Assembly: GCA_965226865.1 (NCBI GenBank)
Contig: CBDDEH010000002.1
Location: 303,409-367,408, forward strand
DNA: 64,000 bases
Source: CBDDEH01 sp965226865
GTDB lineage: Bacteria; Chloroflexota; Dehalococcoidia; Lucifugimonadales; JAGWBF01
Reading direction: 5' to 3'
Of this stretch, positions 34,827 through 44,548 are shown piece by piece. The notes under the pieces were generated by a model. The model did not search any database, was not told the origin of the DNA, and saw only the letters and a list, made by a program, of their open reading frames with translations. How positions within the stretch are numbered: position 1 is the first letter of the stretch; every line of letters starts with the position of its first letter. The position numbers and the translations under genes were made by a program.

Positions 34827-35861
34827 TTGAGCCAAGTTCTTGTAACCGGTGGCACCGGATTCATGGGGATTTCCCTGGTACGGCGTTTGGTCGAAGAGGG
34901 CCATCGTCCCAGGGTTTTGGATCTGAACGACCCCAATGCCGCTGATCTTGAAGGTAGCATTGAGTTCATCAAGGGCGATGTTAGGGACGCTCGGCTTGTG
35001 GGGGAGGCCTGCAAAGACGTGGACACCGTATATCACCTCGCGGCCGCTGTACTCCCAACCCGTGGCAAGAGCAAATACATGTCCACTAATGCCGGGGGTA
35101 CGCGCAACATCCTCCAGTCTTCTCTGGAGAGCGGAGTTCGACAGGTTGTGCATGTATCTACAAGCGCCATCTTCGGTATACCCGAAAAACTCCCTGTCAC
35201 CGAGAAATCGCCGCTTCAGCCTATGGGGTATTACGGCAACGCCAAATTCCTGGGAGAACAGGAAGTCAAGAAGCATCGGCAACTAGGCTTGAGGGTTTGC
35301 GTAGTTAGGCCGAGAACTATCGTTGGCCGTGAAAGGCTTGGCATTTTCCACATTCTGTTCGATTGGATGAAGAACGGCAAACGCATCCCGGTCATCGGCC
35401 GTGGGGACAATCTTTTCCAATTCGTAAGCTCACCGGACGTCGTAGAGGCCTGTGTGTTAGGTGCCAAGGCGGAGAGCAGCGACGACTTCAATATTGGAGC
35501 TGAAGAGTTCTCGACTGTAAAAGGGGACCTGGAAGGTCTTATACGACACATTGGTTCCAGTTCCAAGGTTGTGTCCATTCCAGCCCCCATTGTCAAAACG
35601 ACCCTACAGGTTCTCGATCTCATGAGGCTGTCGCCGCTGATGGATTGGCAATACAAAGTCGCCGACAAACCCTTCTACTTCGATATCAGCAAGGCTAAGA
35701 ACCTGCTGGGCTGGCAACCGAAGGACAGCAACCTGCAGATGTTTTCGGATACCTACGACTGGTATATAGAGAACTTCAAGGATTTAGCGTCGGCTTACGG
35801 TTCGACACACCGGCAGGCGGTACGCCAAAGGGCTCTCAGGCTTTTGAGGGCCATATTTTAG
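34827..35861 (+). CDS. NAD-dependent epimerase/dehydratase (extended SDR)
   Basis: 344 aa. Nucleotide-binding GGTGFMGISLVRRL (residues 7-20), DVRDARLV, and the active-site YYGNAKFLGE (Tyr-x3-Lys) are present, with Ser in VSTSAIFG. The TTG start is well supported by AAGGAGGT six bases upstream. It opens a four-gene nucleotide-sugar run ending in a sugar transferase. It resembles the 3-beta-hydroxysteroid dehydrogenase/UDP-sugar epimerase group; the true substrate is not readable. Confidence 0.85.
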   Translation: MSQVLVTGGTGFMGISLVRRLVEEGHRPRVLDLNDPNAADLEGSIEFIKGDVRDARLVGEACKDVDTVYHLAAAVLPTRGKSKYMSTNAGGTRNILQSSLESGVRQVVHVSTSAIFGIPEKLPVTEKSPLQPMGYYGNAKFLGEQEVKKHRQLGLRVCVVRPRTIVGRERLGIFHILFDWMKNGKRIPVIGRGDNLFQFVSSPDVVEACVLGAKAESSDDFNIGAEEFSTVKGDLEGLIRHIGSSSKVVSIPAPIVKTTLQVLDLMRLSPLMDWQYKVADKPFYFDISKAKNLLGWQPKDSNLQMFSDTYDWYIENFKDLASAYGSTHRQAVRQRALRLLRAIF

Positions 35862-35940
35862 TTCGCCAATATTCGCGGACTTTATCTAGTAAAACGTATA
35901 GAGTAGGATATATCCGGTTAATAGACTCAGAGGAGCTTAA

Positions 35941-36936
35941 GTGAAGGCCCTGATCACCGGGGGCGCTGGATTCATAGGCTCACATCTCGCTGAAGAGCTG
36001 CTGAATAGAGGGCAAGAAGTAATCGCCTTTGACGACCTGTCAACAGGTGCAGTCGACAACATTGCCCACCTCCGAAGTGCCGCTGCTTTTAGTTTTCACC
36101 AGGGAACCGTCCTGGATGTTTCCGATTTGACTCCCCTCGTGAGACGTTCGGACGTCGTATATCACTTGGCTGCTGCGGTGGGCGTTAAGTACGTCCTGGA
36201 AAACGCGGTATCGGCTTTAGAAGTTAATGGTAGGGGAACCGAAAACGTTCTGCGTCTAGCCGAAACTCATGGGAAGAAAAAGGTTATTATCGCCTCAAGC
36301 TCGGAGGTCTACGGAAAGACCACCAAGTTTCCCTTCAAGGAAGACGATGACGCTCTAATCGGCCCCACCTCGGTCAGTCGTTGGGGCTATAGTTGCGCAA
36401 AAGCCTTCGACGAGTTTCTGGCTTTGGCTTATCATAGAGAAAAAGACCTTCCCGTCGTTCTGCTGCGCTTCTTCAACACCGTGGGCCCTAGGCAGAGGGG
36501 GCGTTACGGTATGGTGATGCCTCGATTCGTCGCCCAGGCGTTGAAGGACGGTCCCATTACTGTTTACGGCGATGGCGGACAGTCCCGGACCTTTAGCTAC
36601 GTTAAAGATGTCGTCAAGGCTGTAGCCGACATAGCTCTCGTACCCTCCGCTGAGGGGCAAGTATTCAATATTGGCAGCGACAAAGAGATTACTATCAACG
36701 AGCTGGCAGGCCTTGTCCGCGAGGTTTTGAACAGCAAGTCTGAGGTTGTCCATGCACCTTTTTCTGAGGTCTATGACAAGGACTTCGAAGAAGCGAGAAG
36801 GCGCTTGCCGGACATTTCCAAAATCAAACGGTTCATAGACTTCCAACCCACCACCGATTTGCCCATTATTGTTAGAGAGATCGCCGACCATCAGCGCCAA
36901 GGCAAAGAGAATGGAATCAAAGCTTCAAGGGTCTAA
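35941..36936 (+). CDS. NAD-dependent nucleotide-sugar epimerase/dehydratase
   Basis: 331 aa extended SDR. GGAGFIGSHLAEEL near the N-terminus, the Ser of ASSSEVYGKT, the YSCAK catalytic Tyr-Lys, and RFFNTVGPRQRGRYGMVMPR. The pattern is closest to UDP-glucuronate decarboxylase/UDP-glucose epimerase types. GTG start with GAGGAG upstream. The next gene starts within its last 26 bases. Together with the UDP-sugar dehydrogenase it suits synthesis of an uronic acid or derived sugar for a surface glycan. Confidence 0.85.
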   Translation: MKALITGGAGFIGSHLAEELLNRGQEVIAFDDLSTGAVDNIAHLRSAAAFSFHQGTVLDVSDLTPLVRRSDVVYHLAAAVGVKYVLENAVSALEVNGRGTENVLRLAETHGKKKVIIASSSEVYGKTTKFPFKEDDDALIGPTSVSRWGYSCAKAFDEFLALAYHREKDLPVVLLRFFNTVGPRQRGRYGMVMPRFVAQALKDGPITVYGDGGQSRTFSYVKDVVKAVADIALVPSAEGQVFNIGSDKEITINELAGLVREVLNSKSEVVHAPFSEVYDKDFEEARRRLPDISKIKRFIDFQPTTDLPIIVREIADHQRQGKENGIKASRV

Positions 36937-38266
36937 AGACAAAATTCCGCTCGGATCTTCTTCCCTTTACCAGAAGATCGGCGATCGCACAGCCATGGTC
37001 GGCGTTGTGGGCTTGGGTTACGTCGGCCTTCCCACGCTGGTAGAAATCCAACAGGCGGGATTCAAGGTGACTGGCTTCGATATATCCCAGGAGAGGGTCG
37101 ACCAGCTCAACTCGGGGGAGAGTTATATAGAGGACGTCCAAAGCTCCACTCTCGCTTCGATGGTAGCTCAGAACCAGTTCGTTGCGACGACCGATCCGAA
37201 GGTGCTTTCGGACATGGACGTGATCGTTATCTGTGTACCTACTCCGGTCAACGAGCACAAGGAACCGGAACTTGGGCCCTTACAAGACACAATGCGCACC
37301 CTCGTCAAGTACATGAGCGACGAACAGCTTATTGTGCTTCAAAGCACGACGTTCCCAGGAACGACAGAGGAGATGGTCCTACCTCAGTTGCAGAACCAAC
37401 ATCGTCGGGTCGGAGAGGATTTCTATTTGGCCTTCTCTCCAGAACGCATCGATCCTGGCAATCAGCGGTACACCGTTCACAATATCCCCAAGGTGATTGG
37501 TGGAGTGACCCCTCGATGCGGAGAAATGGCCGTTGCTTTCTTGGCCAACGTTGTCGAAGAAGTAATTCAGGTAGACTCACCGAAAATTGCTGAGATGACA
37601 AAGCTGCTGGAGAACACTTTCCGAAGCGTCAATATAGCGCTAGTCAACGAACTGGCTGAGCTATGTCAGCGAATGGGGATTGACATCTGGGAGGTGATCC
37701 ACTCGGCAACCACTAAACCCTTCGGCTTCATGCCCTTCTATCCTGGCATTGGCGTCGGAGGCCACTGTATCCCGGTTGATCCCTTTTACCTTTCGTGGAA
37801 AGCAAAAAAATACGACTTTAACGTCAGCTTTATAGAGTTGGCCGCCAGAACCAACGACGCCATGCCGGACTATGCTGTCTCAAGAATAGGAGATATCCTG
37901 ACAGATGCCGGAATACCTCTGAAAAACTCTAAATTGATGCTGCTCGGCATTGGCTTTAAGAAGGACATAGGAGATACGCGCAACTCACCGGCATTAAGGG
38001 TGGCGCGGATGCTGTGCGACAAAGGGGCCGAGATTTCCTATAGTGACAAGCATGTTCCTGAGATAACCGTTGGGAGTGAACGGGTCTTGACCAGTGTGGA
38101 GCCAGACTCCTCCAAACTTCAACAGCACGATGCTACGGTCATTCTGGTCAACCACAGCTATTTCGACGTCGAGAGCATCGTTCACGACAGCAAGCTGGTG
38201 ATCGACGCATGTAACGCGACTAGGTCCCTCGGACCACGTCCCTGGGTAGTCAGTTTGTTCACTTAG
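36911..38266 (+). CDS. Nucleotide sugar dehydrogenase (UDP-GlcNAc/UDP-ManNAc type)
   Basis: 451 aa from the ATG at 36911. Rossmann motif VGVVGLGYVGLPTLVEI; active-site Cys in PGIGVGGHCIPVDPFYLSWKA, a sequence typical of WbpA/WecC/TviB-type UDP-hexosaminuronate formers; central helix TKLLENTFRSVNIALVNELA. Oxidises the C6 hydroxyl of a UDP-sugar twice using NAD. The start overlaps the preceding epimerase by 26 bases. Confidence 0.9.
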   Translation: MESKLQGSKDKIPLGSSSLYQKIGDRTAMVGVVGLGYVGLPTLVEIQQAGFKVTGFDISQERVDQLNSGESYIEDVQSSTLASMVAQNQFVATTDPKVLSDMDVIVICVPTPVNEHKEPELGPLQDTMRTLVKYMSDEQLIVLQSTTFPGTTEEMVLPQLQNQHRRVGEDFYLAFSPERIDPGNQRYTVHNIPKVIGGVTPRCGEMAVAFLANVVEEVIQVDSPKIAEMTKLLENTFRSVNIALVNELAELCQRMGIDIWEVIHSATTKPFGFMPFYPGIGVGGHCIPVDPFYLSWKAKKYDFNVSFIELAARTNDAMPDYAVSRIGDILTDAGIPLKNSKLMLLGIGFKKDIGDTRNSPALRVARMLCDKGAEISYSDKHVPEITVGSERVLTSVEPDSSKLQQHDATVILVNHSYFDVESIVHDSKLVIDACNATRSLGPRPWVVSLFT

Positions 38267-38284
38267 GAGAAGAGAGGCACACTC

Positions 38285-39022
38285 TTGGCAGAACGGAGCA
38301 TCGAAGTTTCTCACACAAACAAGGCAGGCCCGGCTCTGGACTTTTCCGTCCCGTCCTGGATACACGGCAAAAGGGCTCGTAGTTTGGAACACCCACTAGA
38401 GAGCATTAGACCATCGCCTTTTAAGCGGCCTTTCGACATTGCATTGGCAGTAGTTGGGCTGATGATAGCGGCTCCCCTTTGGCTAGTATTTGCGATGGCC
38501 ATCAAGCTGGAAGACCGTGGACCGATATACTTCCTCCAGGACCGATGGGGTAAGGATAAGAAGAGGATCCGGGTCTTCAAGTTCCGTACTATGATTCCTA
38601 ACGCTGTCGAGAAATTTGGCCACAAGCAGGCCACGGAAAACGATCCTAGAGTAACCCGAGTCGGTCGTTTTTTGAGGGCCACTAGCTTGGATGAGATGCC
38701 CCAGCTACTGAACATCGCCAAAGGCGACATGAGTTGGGTTGGCCCAAGGGCCCTCCCCATTGACGAAGTTCAAACTCAAGAAGACCAGGGAGACTTGCCT
38801 GATGAAGCGATACCAGGTTTCGAAGAACGCTGTCGGCTGCGCCCCGGTCTCACGGGCATTACCCAGATATTCGCGCCGAGGGACGCCCCCAGGGATCAGA
38901 AGTACGGCTGTGACGGGATCTATGCCCATTGCCAGGGCCTGTGGTTGGATATAAGGCTCATCCTTCTATCGATCTGGATCACCATCAGAGCCAGGTGGGA
39001 GTCGCGGGACAGCAAGGTCTGA
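38285..39022 (+). CDS. Initiating sugar transferase (undecaprenyl-phosphate glycosyl-1-phosphate transferase)
   Basis: 245 aa. The catalytic domain is complete: one membrane segment in KRPFDIALAVVGLMIAAPLW, then RWGKDKKRIRVFKFRTM, the LDEMPQLLNIAKGDMSWVGPRALP core, and the RPGLTGITQI motif. It is the short form without the multi-helix N-terminal domain of WbaP. It should load the first sugar phosphate onto the lipid carrier for the glycan built by this cluster. TTG start. Confidence 0.9.
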   Translation: MAERSIEVSHTNKAGPALDFSVPSWIHGKRARSLEHPLESIRPSPFKRPFDIALAVVGLMIAAPLWLVFAMAIKLEDRGPIYFLQDRWGKDKKRIRVFKFRTMIPNAVEKFGHKQATENDPRVTRVGRFLRATSLDEMPQLLNIAKGDMSWVGPRALPIDEVQTQEDQGDLPDEAIPGFEERCRLRPGLTGITQIFAPRDAPRDQKYGCDGIYAHCQGLWLDIRLILLSIWITIRARWESRDSKV

Positions 39023-39028
39023 GACCGT

Positions 39029-39058
39029 TTGACAGGCACCTGGAAAGCTTTGTATCAT
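39029..39058 (+). promoter_or_regulatory. Putative sigma-70 promoter before the molybdenum hydroxylase genes
   Basis: A perfect TTGACA at 39029-39034 and TATCAT at 39053-39058 (five of six) with an 18-base spacer, 80 bases before the first start (39139) and just after the sugar transferase stop. This would separate transcription of the hydroxylase genes from the polysaccharide run. Confidence 0.5.
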
Positions 39059-39138
39059 CCGTTCTGTGCCTCCTATTCGAATAGATAGGCGCCTCTTTTA
39101 TTCAACTTAGTGTTGACAATACCCAGGAGGGAGTTGAC

Positions 39139-40014
39139 TTGCAAGACTTCGAATATACTGTTGCCCGTTCGGTCGACGAAACAGTGTCGCTACTTGCCGA
39201 CATTGGCAAGGACGCACGAGTACTGGCAGGCGGTACCGACATTCTCGTTCAGCTCAGGGTTGGTCGCCGAAAGGTAAAGCGCCTTGTTGGCATAGAGCAA
39301 GTGCCGGAAGCAAACCAGCTAAGCTATGCTCCCAGGGAAGGGTTGACCTTGGGGGCTGCTGTACCGTGCTACCGAATATACCAGGATGAATCCATTTCCC
39401 AGGCGTATCCTGGTCTAATAGACTCGGCTGCCATGATAGGTGGCATCCAGATCCAGGGAAGGGCCACGATGGGGGGGAATCTGTGCAATTCCGCACCCAG
39501 CGCCGATGGGATACCGCCTCTGATAGTCTTGAATGCTACCTGTGTTATCGCTGGTCCGAACGGCACCAGAGAGGTACCCGTGGAAGAGTTTTGTACTGGC
39601 CCGGGAACCAATATTCTGGAAGAAGGCGAGTTCTTGGTATCTCTCCGTTTTCCTCCCCCAGAGCCTGGCTCCGGCGCCCATTACCAGCGGTTTATACCAC
39701 GGAACGAGATGGACATCGCCGTAGCTGGAGTGGGGTCGTCGGTTGTGTTAAACGGCAACGGCATGACAATCGAGTCGGCCCGGATAGCCCTGGCTTCGGT
39801 GGCCCCGACTCCACTCTTCGTAAAAGAGGCTGGGAACTCCTTAATAGGCAAAGAAGTCAGCGACGAAGCGATCAACAAAGCAGCAGAGTTGGCCATAGCC
39901 GCCGCCAGACCCATCGAAGATATGCGAGGTACCATTCAGCAGCGAAAGCACCTGGTGGGTGTATTGACTCGACGTACGTTGCAGGGCGCTATAAAACGAG
40001 CTAAGGAGTCCTAG
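39139..40014 (+). CDS. Molybdenum hydroxylase FAD-binding subunit (XdhB/CoxM type)
   Basis: 291 aa. FAD-binding motifs ARVLAGGTDILVQLR (about residues 26-40) and GGIQIQGRATMGGNLCNSAPSAD are characteristic of the vanillyl-alcohol-oxidase-fold subunit of xanthine-dehydrogenase-like enzymes. TTG start with AGGAGG upstream. Followed at 3 bases by the 2Fe-2S subunit. Confidence 0.92.
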   Translation: MQDFEYTVARSVDETVSLLADIGKDARVLAGGTDILVQLRVGRRKVKRLVGIEQVPEANQLSYAPREGLTLGAAVPCYRIYQDESISQAYPGLIDSAAMIGGIQIQGRATMGGNLCNSAPSADGIPPLIVLNATCVIAGPNGTREVPVEEFCTGPGTNILEEGEFLVSLRFPPPEPGSGAHYQRFIPRNEMDIAVAGVGSSVVLNGNGMTIESARIALASVAPTPLFVKEAGNSLIGKEVSDEAINKAAELAIAAARPIEDMRGTIQQRKHLVGVLTRRTLQGAIKRAKES

Positions 40015-40017
40015 ACA

Positions 40018-40500
40018 ATGACCAACAAAGTCCACGTCCAGGCTGAGATCAACGGTGAACAAGTGGATTTTCTCTGCGAACCTCGCCAGAGTCTTCTGGA
40101 GGTTCTTAGAGATGTTCTTATGCTTACCGGAACCAAAGAGGGATGCAACGATGGCAATTGTGGAGCCTGCACCGTCACCTTCGACGGACGAATAGTAGAC
40201 TCATGCCTGGTTCTGGGTGTCGAAGCGGATGGCAAACAGATAACGACTATCGAGGGGGTGGCCACCAGTGAAGGACTACACCCGATACAACAAAGCTTCC
40301 TGGAGAACGCAGCTCTCCAGTGTGGCATCTGTACTCCTGGCTTCATCGTTGCTTCCAAAGCCCTTCTAGAGAGGGAGCCTAACCCCTCTGAACATAGGGT
40401 GCGCCACTGGCTGGCGGGAAACCTGTGCCGGTGTACCGGGTACGACAAAATAGTCAGGGCGGTGCTGGACGCGGCCAAAAATATGGAGGTGAAGAGCTGA
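40018..40500 (+). CDS. Molybdenum hydroxylase 2Fe-2S subunit (XdhC/CoxS type)
   Basis: 160 aa with two [2Fe-2S] domains. Plant-type cluster Cys43, Cys48, Cys51, Cys63 (EGCNDGNCGACTV) and helical-domain cluster Cys102, Cys105, Cys137, Cys139 (CGICTPGF, CRCTGY). Moves electrons from the Mo site to FAD. The stop overlaps the start of the large subunit (TGATG). Confidence 0.94.
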   Translation: MTNKVHVQAEINGEQVDFLCEPRQSLLEVLRDVLMLTGTKEGCNDGNCGACTVTFDGRIVDSCLVLGVEADGKQITTIEGVATSEGLHPIQQSFLENAALQCGICTPGFIVASKALLEREPNPSEHRVRHWLAGNLCRCTGYDKIVRAVLDAAKNMEVKS

Positions 40501-42782
40501 TGGATTCCAACGTAGTACTTTCCACTAAAGAGTACAAAGTGGTAGGAACCAGGCCGATCCGGCACGACGGCACAGACAAGGTGACCGGGCGGGCTCTCTA
40601 TGGTGCTGACATTCAGTTGGCTGGTCTCCTTCATGGCAAAATCCTCCGGAGCCCACATGCCCATGCCCGGATCAAGTCTATAGACTTCAGCAAAGTGTTG
40701 GCCCATCCAGGGGTCAAAGCGGTAGTCACCTCGAAAGATCTGCCGCTCCCACCAGATAAATTGGAGGATATGGGTGAGAGCACAACCAATGCTCGGCACA
40801 TGAGCAACAATATACTTGCTGACAAAAAGGCTCTCTATAAAGGGCATGCGATAGCTGGGGTGGCCGCCGTAAGCGCTCACGTCGCCGAAGAGGCCCTTTC
40901 CCTTATTGAAGTTGAATATGAGGTGTTGCCGGCGGTAACCTCAGTCTTGGATGCCATGAAGGAAGACGCTCCTCTCCTTCACGAAGACCTCTATACCAGT
41001 TCAATGGGTGGACAATCGGACAAACCCAGCAACGTTGCCTTACATGTTCAGTACGTCAAAGGCGATCCCGAGAAAGGGTTTAAAGAAGCCGACGTCGTAA
41101 TCGAGCGTGAGTTTTATTCAGAAACCGTGCACCAGGGTTACATTGAGCCCCAGACTTCGACAGCGCTGTGGAACGCTGACGGTCACTTGACGATCTGGAC
41201 CAGTACCCAGGGAGCATTTTTCGTGAGAGAAGGGACGGCGTCCGTGCTGGGTCTGCCAGAATCCCAGATCACTGTTGTCCCGATGGAAATTGGAGGAGGG
41301 TTCGGGGGCAAAATCCCCATCTATCTTGACCCCGTCGCAGCCCTCCTTTCTCGTAAAACGGGCCATCCCGTGAAGCTGTCAATGAGCCGCACGGAGGTAT
41401 TCGAGGGTTCAGGTCCGACTATGGGGAGTTATGTCAAAGTAAAGATGGGCGCTAAGAGAGATGGGCGCATGACGGCTGCCCAGGCGTACCTTGCGTACGA
41501 AGCTGGAGCGTTTCCAGGATCACCTTTGATCGGTGGCACGAGGACCGTGCTTGCCTGCTACGACCTGGAACATGGCCAGATAGATGGACATGACGTGGTG
41601 ACCAACAAGCCCAAGACCGCGGCATACCGGGCTCCGGGAGCTCCCAATGGCACCTACGCCACCGAGGCCGTGGTGGATGAGCTGGCTGAAAAGTTGGGAA
41701 TCGATCCGATAGATTTCCGGTTGAAAAACGCCGCCAAAGAAGGCACTCACCCGATAGACGGACCGGTGATGAAGAGGATTGGTTGTATCGAGGTGTTGGA
41801 AGCCACCAAGAATCATCCACACTACACAGCGCCTCTCGAAGGATCCAATCAGGGCAGAGGCGTGGCCATCGGGTACTGGATAAACAACGGAGGTATCTCC
41901 ACCGCCTCTCTCAGTGTCAATGCAGACGGCACCGTGAGCATGGTGGAAGGTTCGACAGACATTGGAGGGACTCGTGCCGCGGTAGCTATGCAGGCGGCGG
42001 AGGTATTAGGCATACCTGCCGAAGATGTCCATCCGTCTGTCGGGGATACCGACTCGATAGGGTATACCTTCGTAACCGGAGGAAGCCGAGTAGCTTTCGC
42101 CACGGGGTGGGCTGCATACGAAGCCGCTCAGGAAATAAAGACCAAGATGATTGAGCGGGCCGCGACCATCTGGGAGGCTTCGGTCGACGACATCGATTAT
42201 TCTGACGGGGCGATCACCCACAAGTCCGACCCTGAGTTGCAAACCAGCTTCAAAGACCTGGCAACCAAGCTAAACGATACCGGGGGAGGCATATCTGCCA
42301 CTGCTAGCGTGAACCCTAAAGGTGTTGGTCCGGCTTTCGCCAGCATGATCGTCGATGTCGAGGTGGATCCTGAAACCGGTAAAACTGATGTCCTCCGGTG
42401 CACCCTGATTCAGGATGCAGGGAAGGCCATTCACCCTAGCTATGTCGAAGGGCAGATGCAGGGAGGCGCCGTCCAAGGAATTGGCTGGGCTCTGAATGAA
42501 GAGTATTTCATGAATGACAAAGGGGAGATGGTTAACTCCAGCCTGTTGGACTACCGCATGCCAACCAGCCTTGACCTGCCGATGATCGACACTGTGATTG
42601 TCGAAGTAGCCAATCCAGGCCATCCCTACGGTGCGAGGGGAGTGGGTGAAGTGCCCATAGTGCCGCCAATTCCCGCCGTCGCTAACGCGCTCTACCGCGC
42701 TATTGGGGTCAGACTTAACCACACCCCGATGAACCCCGGCCGTATCCTGGAAGCGGTCTGGGCGAAGAACGGGAGCCGTTAG
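40500..42782 (+). CDS. Molybdenum hydroxylase large (molybdopterin) subunit
   Basis: 760 aa from the ATG at 40500. Molybdopterin-contact segments QGAFFVREGTASVLGLPE, GGGFGGKIPIYLDPVAA, and AYRAPGAPNGTYATE are present, and the catalytic Glu is in GARGVGEVPIVPP (about Glu717). The loop reads AYRAPGAP, not the AYxCSFR of true CO dehydrogenase, so it is a hydroxylase of an organic substrate such as a purine, aldehyde or N-heterocycle. Its stop shares TTAG with the convergent amidase. No maturation gene (XdhC-like) is adjacent. Confidence 0.92.
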   Translation: MDSNVVLSTKEYKVVGTRPIRHDGTDKVTGRALYGADIQLAGLLHGKILRSPHAHARIKSIDFSKVLAHPGVKAVVTSKDLPLPPDKLEDMGESTTNARHMSNNILADKKALYKGHAIAGVAAVSAHVAEEALSLIEVEYEVLPAVTSVLDAMKEDAPLLHEDLYTSSMGGQSDKPSNVALHVQYVKGDPEKGFKEADVVIEREFYSETVHQGYIEPQTSTALWNADGHLTIWTSTQGAFFVREGTASVLGLPESQITVVPMEIGGGFGGKIPIYLDPVAALLSRKTGHPVKLSMSRTEVFEGSGPTMGSYVKVKMGAKRDGRMTAAQAYLAYEAGAFPGSPLIGGTRTVLACYDLEHGQIDGHDVVTNKPKTAAYRAPGAPNGTYATEAVVDELAEKLGIDPIDFRLKNAAKEGTHPIDGPVMKRIGCIEVLEATKNHPHYTAPLEGSNQGRGVAIGYWINNGGISTASLSVNADGTVSMVEGSTDIGGTRAAVAMQAAEVLGIPAEDVHPSVGDTDSIGYTFVTGGSRVAFATGWAAYEAAQEIKTKMIERAATIWEASVDDIDYSDGAITHKSDPELQTSFKDLATKLNDTGGGISATASVNPKGVGPAFASMIVDVEVDPETGKTDVLRCTLIQDAGKAIHPSYVEGQMQGGAVQGIGWALNEEYFMNDKGEMVNSSLLDYRMPTSLDLPMIDTVIVEVANPGHPYGARGVGEVPIVPPIPAVANALYRAIGVRLNHTPMNPGRILEAVWAKNGSR

Positions 42783-44233
42783 CGAATTGGAGCCGGTTGG
42801 TCGCTAACAATCCCGGGTCTGCGCCCCTTGCTGGGCGAGACGGCCTCATAGTTTGCCGCGACGCGAAGCAGCAACGCTTCTTCGAATGGCCGCCCGATTA
42901 ACTGCAATCCCATAGGGAGTCCCGCCTTGGTGAGTCCGCACGGCACCGTTATCGCCGGCAGGCCAGTGGCGTTGCTGGGATGTGTATATTTCGCTACTAG
43001 ACGCAGGTTCGGGCCATCTAACCGTTGCTTTGAACCCTTGGCTAGATAGGTCGTCGCATCTATAGGGAAAGCGGGCATCGGAGCCGTAGGGGTTACCAAA
43101 AAGTCGACCTGTTGCAATACACGGGCATGGTCTTCCTTCACCAGACGTTGGACTCTCATGGCTTTGGAATAGTCCCGACCCAGGATAAACTGACCGGCTA
43201 AGTTCAGATGAAGTACGAAAGTTCCGTACTTGTCCCTATGGTGCTTGATCATGTCCTCGTGGATAACGAGACTGTCCACCCACCCTGGTATGAACAAGGC
43301 TCCAGCGTACTCCAGACTCGGTAGGCTCACTCCGACGGGTTCCACACCCATCTCTTCGAGGGCGTTTATCGCCGCTCTGACGGAAACTTCCACTTCGGGG
43401 TCGATTTCAGAGTGTTCGAAGTAGTGGTTGGTGGGTATCCCCATCTTCAACCCACGTAAATTGCGGTCTAAACCCTCAGAGTAATCAGGGACTGGAACGG
43501 GAACCGTGCTCGGGTCCAAGGGATCGTGTCCCGCAATCGCCTGAAGCACAAGGGCGCTGTCACTTACCGACCTAGTCAACGGGCCCACGTGATCTCCGTT
43601 GAAGCTGGTCACCAAGCTCCCCCGTTGGCTAACCCTGCCGAAGGTCTGCTTTAGTCCCACTATTCCGCAGAAATGTCCAGGTAGCCGCACGGAGCCCGCA
43701 AAGTCGGTACCCAAGGAAGCGAAGGTGACCCCAGCAGACACGTTGGCGCCGCTGCCGCCGCTGGACCCACCCGGTATATGGTCCAGTTCCCACGGATTGT
43801 GGACTGGCCCGTAGTGGGGGTTATTTGAGGTCGCTCCGCCCATGAACTCGTCCATGTTCTCTTTTCCCAGGATAATGGCCCCGGCCTCTTTACACCTGGC
43901 CACAACATGGGCATCTTCAAGCGGAACATTGTCTACCAGCACCTTCGACCCAAGAGTAGTCCTGATGCCGGCGGTGGATAGATTGTCTTTTAGGCCAATG
44001 GGGATGCCATGGAGGGGCCCTCGATATTGTCCTCGACCCAATTCACCTTCCAGTTGCCGGGCCTGCTCCATTGCCTTGTCGTGGAGAATAGTGATGAAAG
44101 AGTTAAGGACGGGTTGGAATCGGTCCGCTCTCTGGAGAGCGGCCTCGACTACTTCCACTGGCGATATCTCGCGAGACCTGATCTTGGGAGCTAGTTCGGA
44201 TACGGTAAGGGACAAAATACCGGAGTCTGTCAT
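42779..44233 (-). CDS. Amidase (amidase signature family)
   Basis: 484 aa. Ser-cisSer-Lys triad region visible: Lys in IPIGLKDNLSTAG, cis-Ser in GGSSGGSGANVSAG, nucleophile Ser in LGTDFAGSVRLP. C-terminal GLPAITVPCGLTKAGLPMGLQLIG is typical. The substrate is unknown; GatA-like amidotransferase is less likely because no gatB is adjacent. The ATG overlaps the stop of the small upstream gene (ATGA), so the two are translated as a pair. Confidence 0.9.
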   Translation of the reverse strand: MTDSGILSLTVSELAPKIRSREISPVEVVEAALQRADRFQPVLNSFITILHDKAMEQARQLEGELGRGQYRGPLHGIPIGLKDNLSTAGIRTTLGSKVLVDNVPLEDAHVVARCKEAGAIILGKENMDEFMGGATSNNPHYGPVHNPWELDHIPGGSSGGSGANVSAGVTFASLGTDFAGSVRLPGHFCGIVGLKQTFGRVSQRGSLVTSFNGDHVGPLTRSVSDSALVLQAIAGHDPLDPSTVPVPVPDYSEGLDRNLRGLKMGIPTNHYFEHSEIDPEVEVSVRAAINALEEMGVEPVGVSLPSLEYAGALFIPGWVDSLVIHEDMIKHHRDKYGTFVLHLNLAGQFILGRDYSKAMRVQRLVKEDHARVLQQVDFLVTPTAPMPAFPIDATTYLAKGSKQRLDGPNLRLVAKYTHPSNATGLPAITVPCGLTKAGLPMGLQLIGRPFEEALLLRVAANYEAVSPSKGRRPGIVSDQPAPIR

Positions 44234-44427
44234 CGGGACTGGCCCGTTTCGTCCGCACGGGGTAGGCAGGCCGGTACTACGTTGGAGAGGTCGAGGTTCC
44301 GGATCTTCTCTACTTCGTCCCCAAAGACTTCCAGGATGACCATCACCTGTTTGAGCTCGGACTCTGAAAGGGTAAGCCCGTTATAATCCCGTATTATCGC
44401 CTTGAGGGTGTCTTTCGAAATCGCCAA
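44230..44427 (-). CDS. Small GatC/AtzG-like protein paired with amidase
   Basis: 65 aa from a TTG at 44427 that has a strong GGAGGTGA site six bases upstream; a longer reading from a GTG at 44517 lacks one. The helical layout with LTLSESELKQVMVILEVFG and the end KIRNLDLSNVVPACLPRA resembles GatC-type or AtzG-type small subunits that wrap around amidase-family partners. Overlaps the amidase start. The similarity is by pattern only. Confidence 0.6.
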   Translation of the reverse strand: MAISKDTLKAIIRDYNGLTLSESELKQVMVILEVFGDEVEKIRNLDLSNVVPACLPRADETGQSR

Positions 44428-44548
44428 CGGCTCACCTCCACGGCCTTTTAGGAGTGCGCGAGACGTATTGAGTTTAACACCGGGAGTTAAGAGACTCAGC
44501 GAACCATCATTCGGCACAGAACACCGAGTTGCCGATCGCCAATTGCGC

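Noticed and set aside
40500..42782. Aerobic CO dehydrogenase large subunit
   Set aside because: The active-site loop reads AYRAPGAP rather than the AYxCSFR motif of form I CO dehydrogenase, so a general molybdenum hydroxylase is the safer call.
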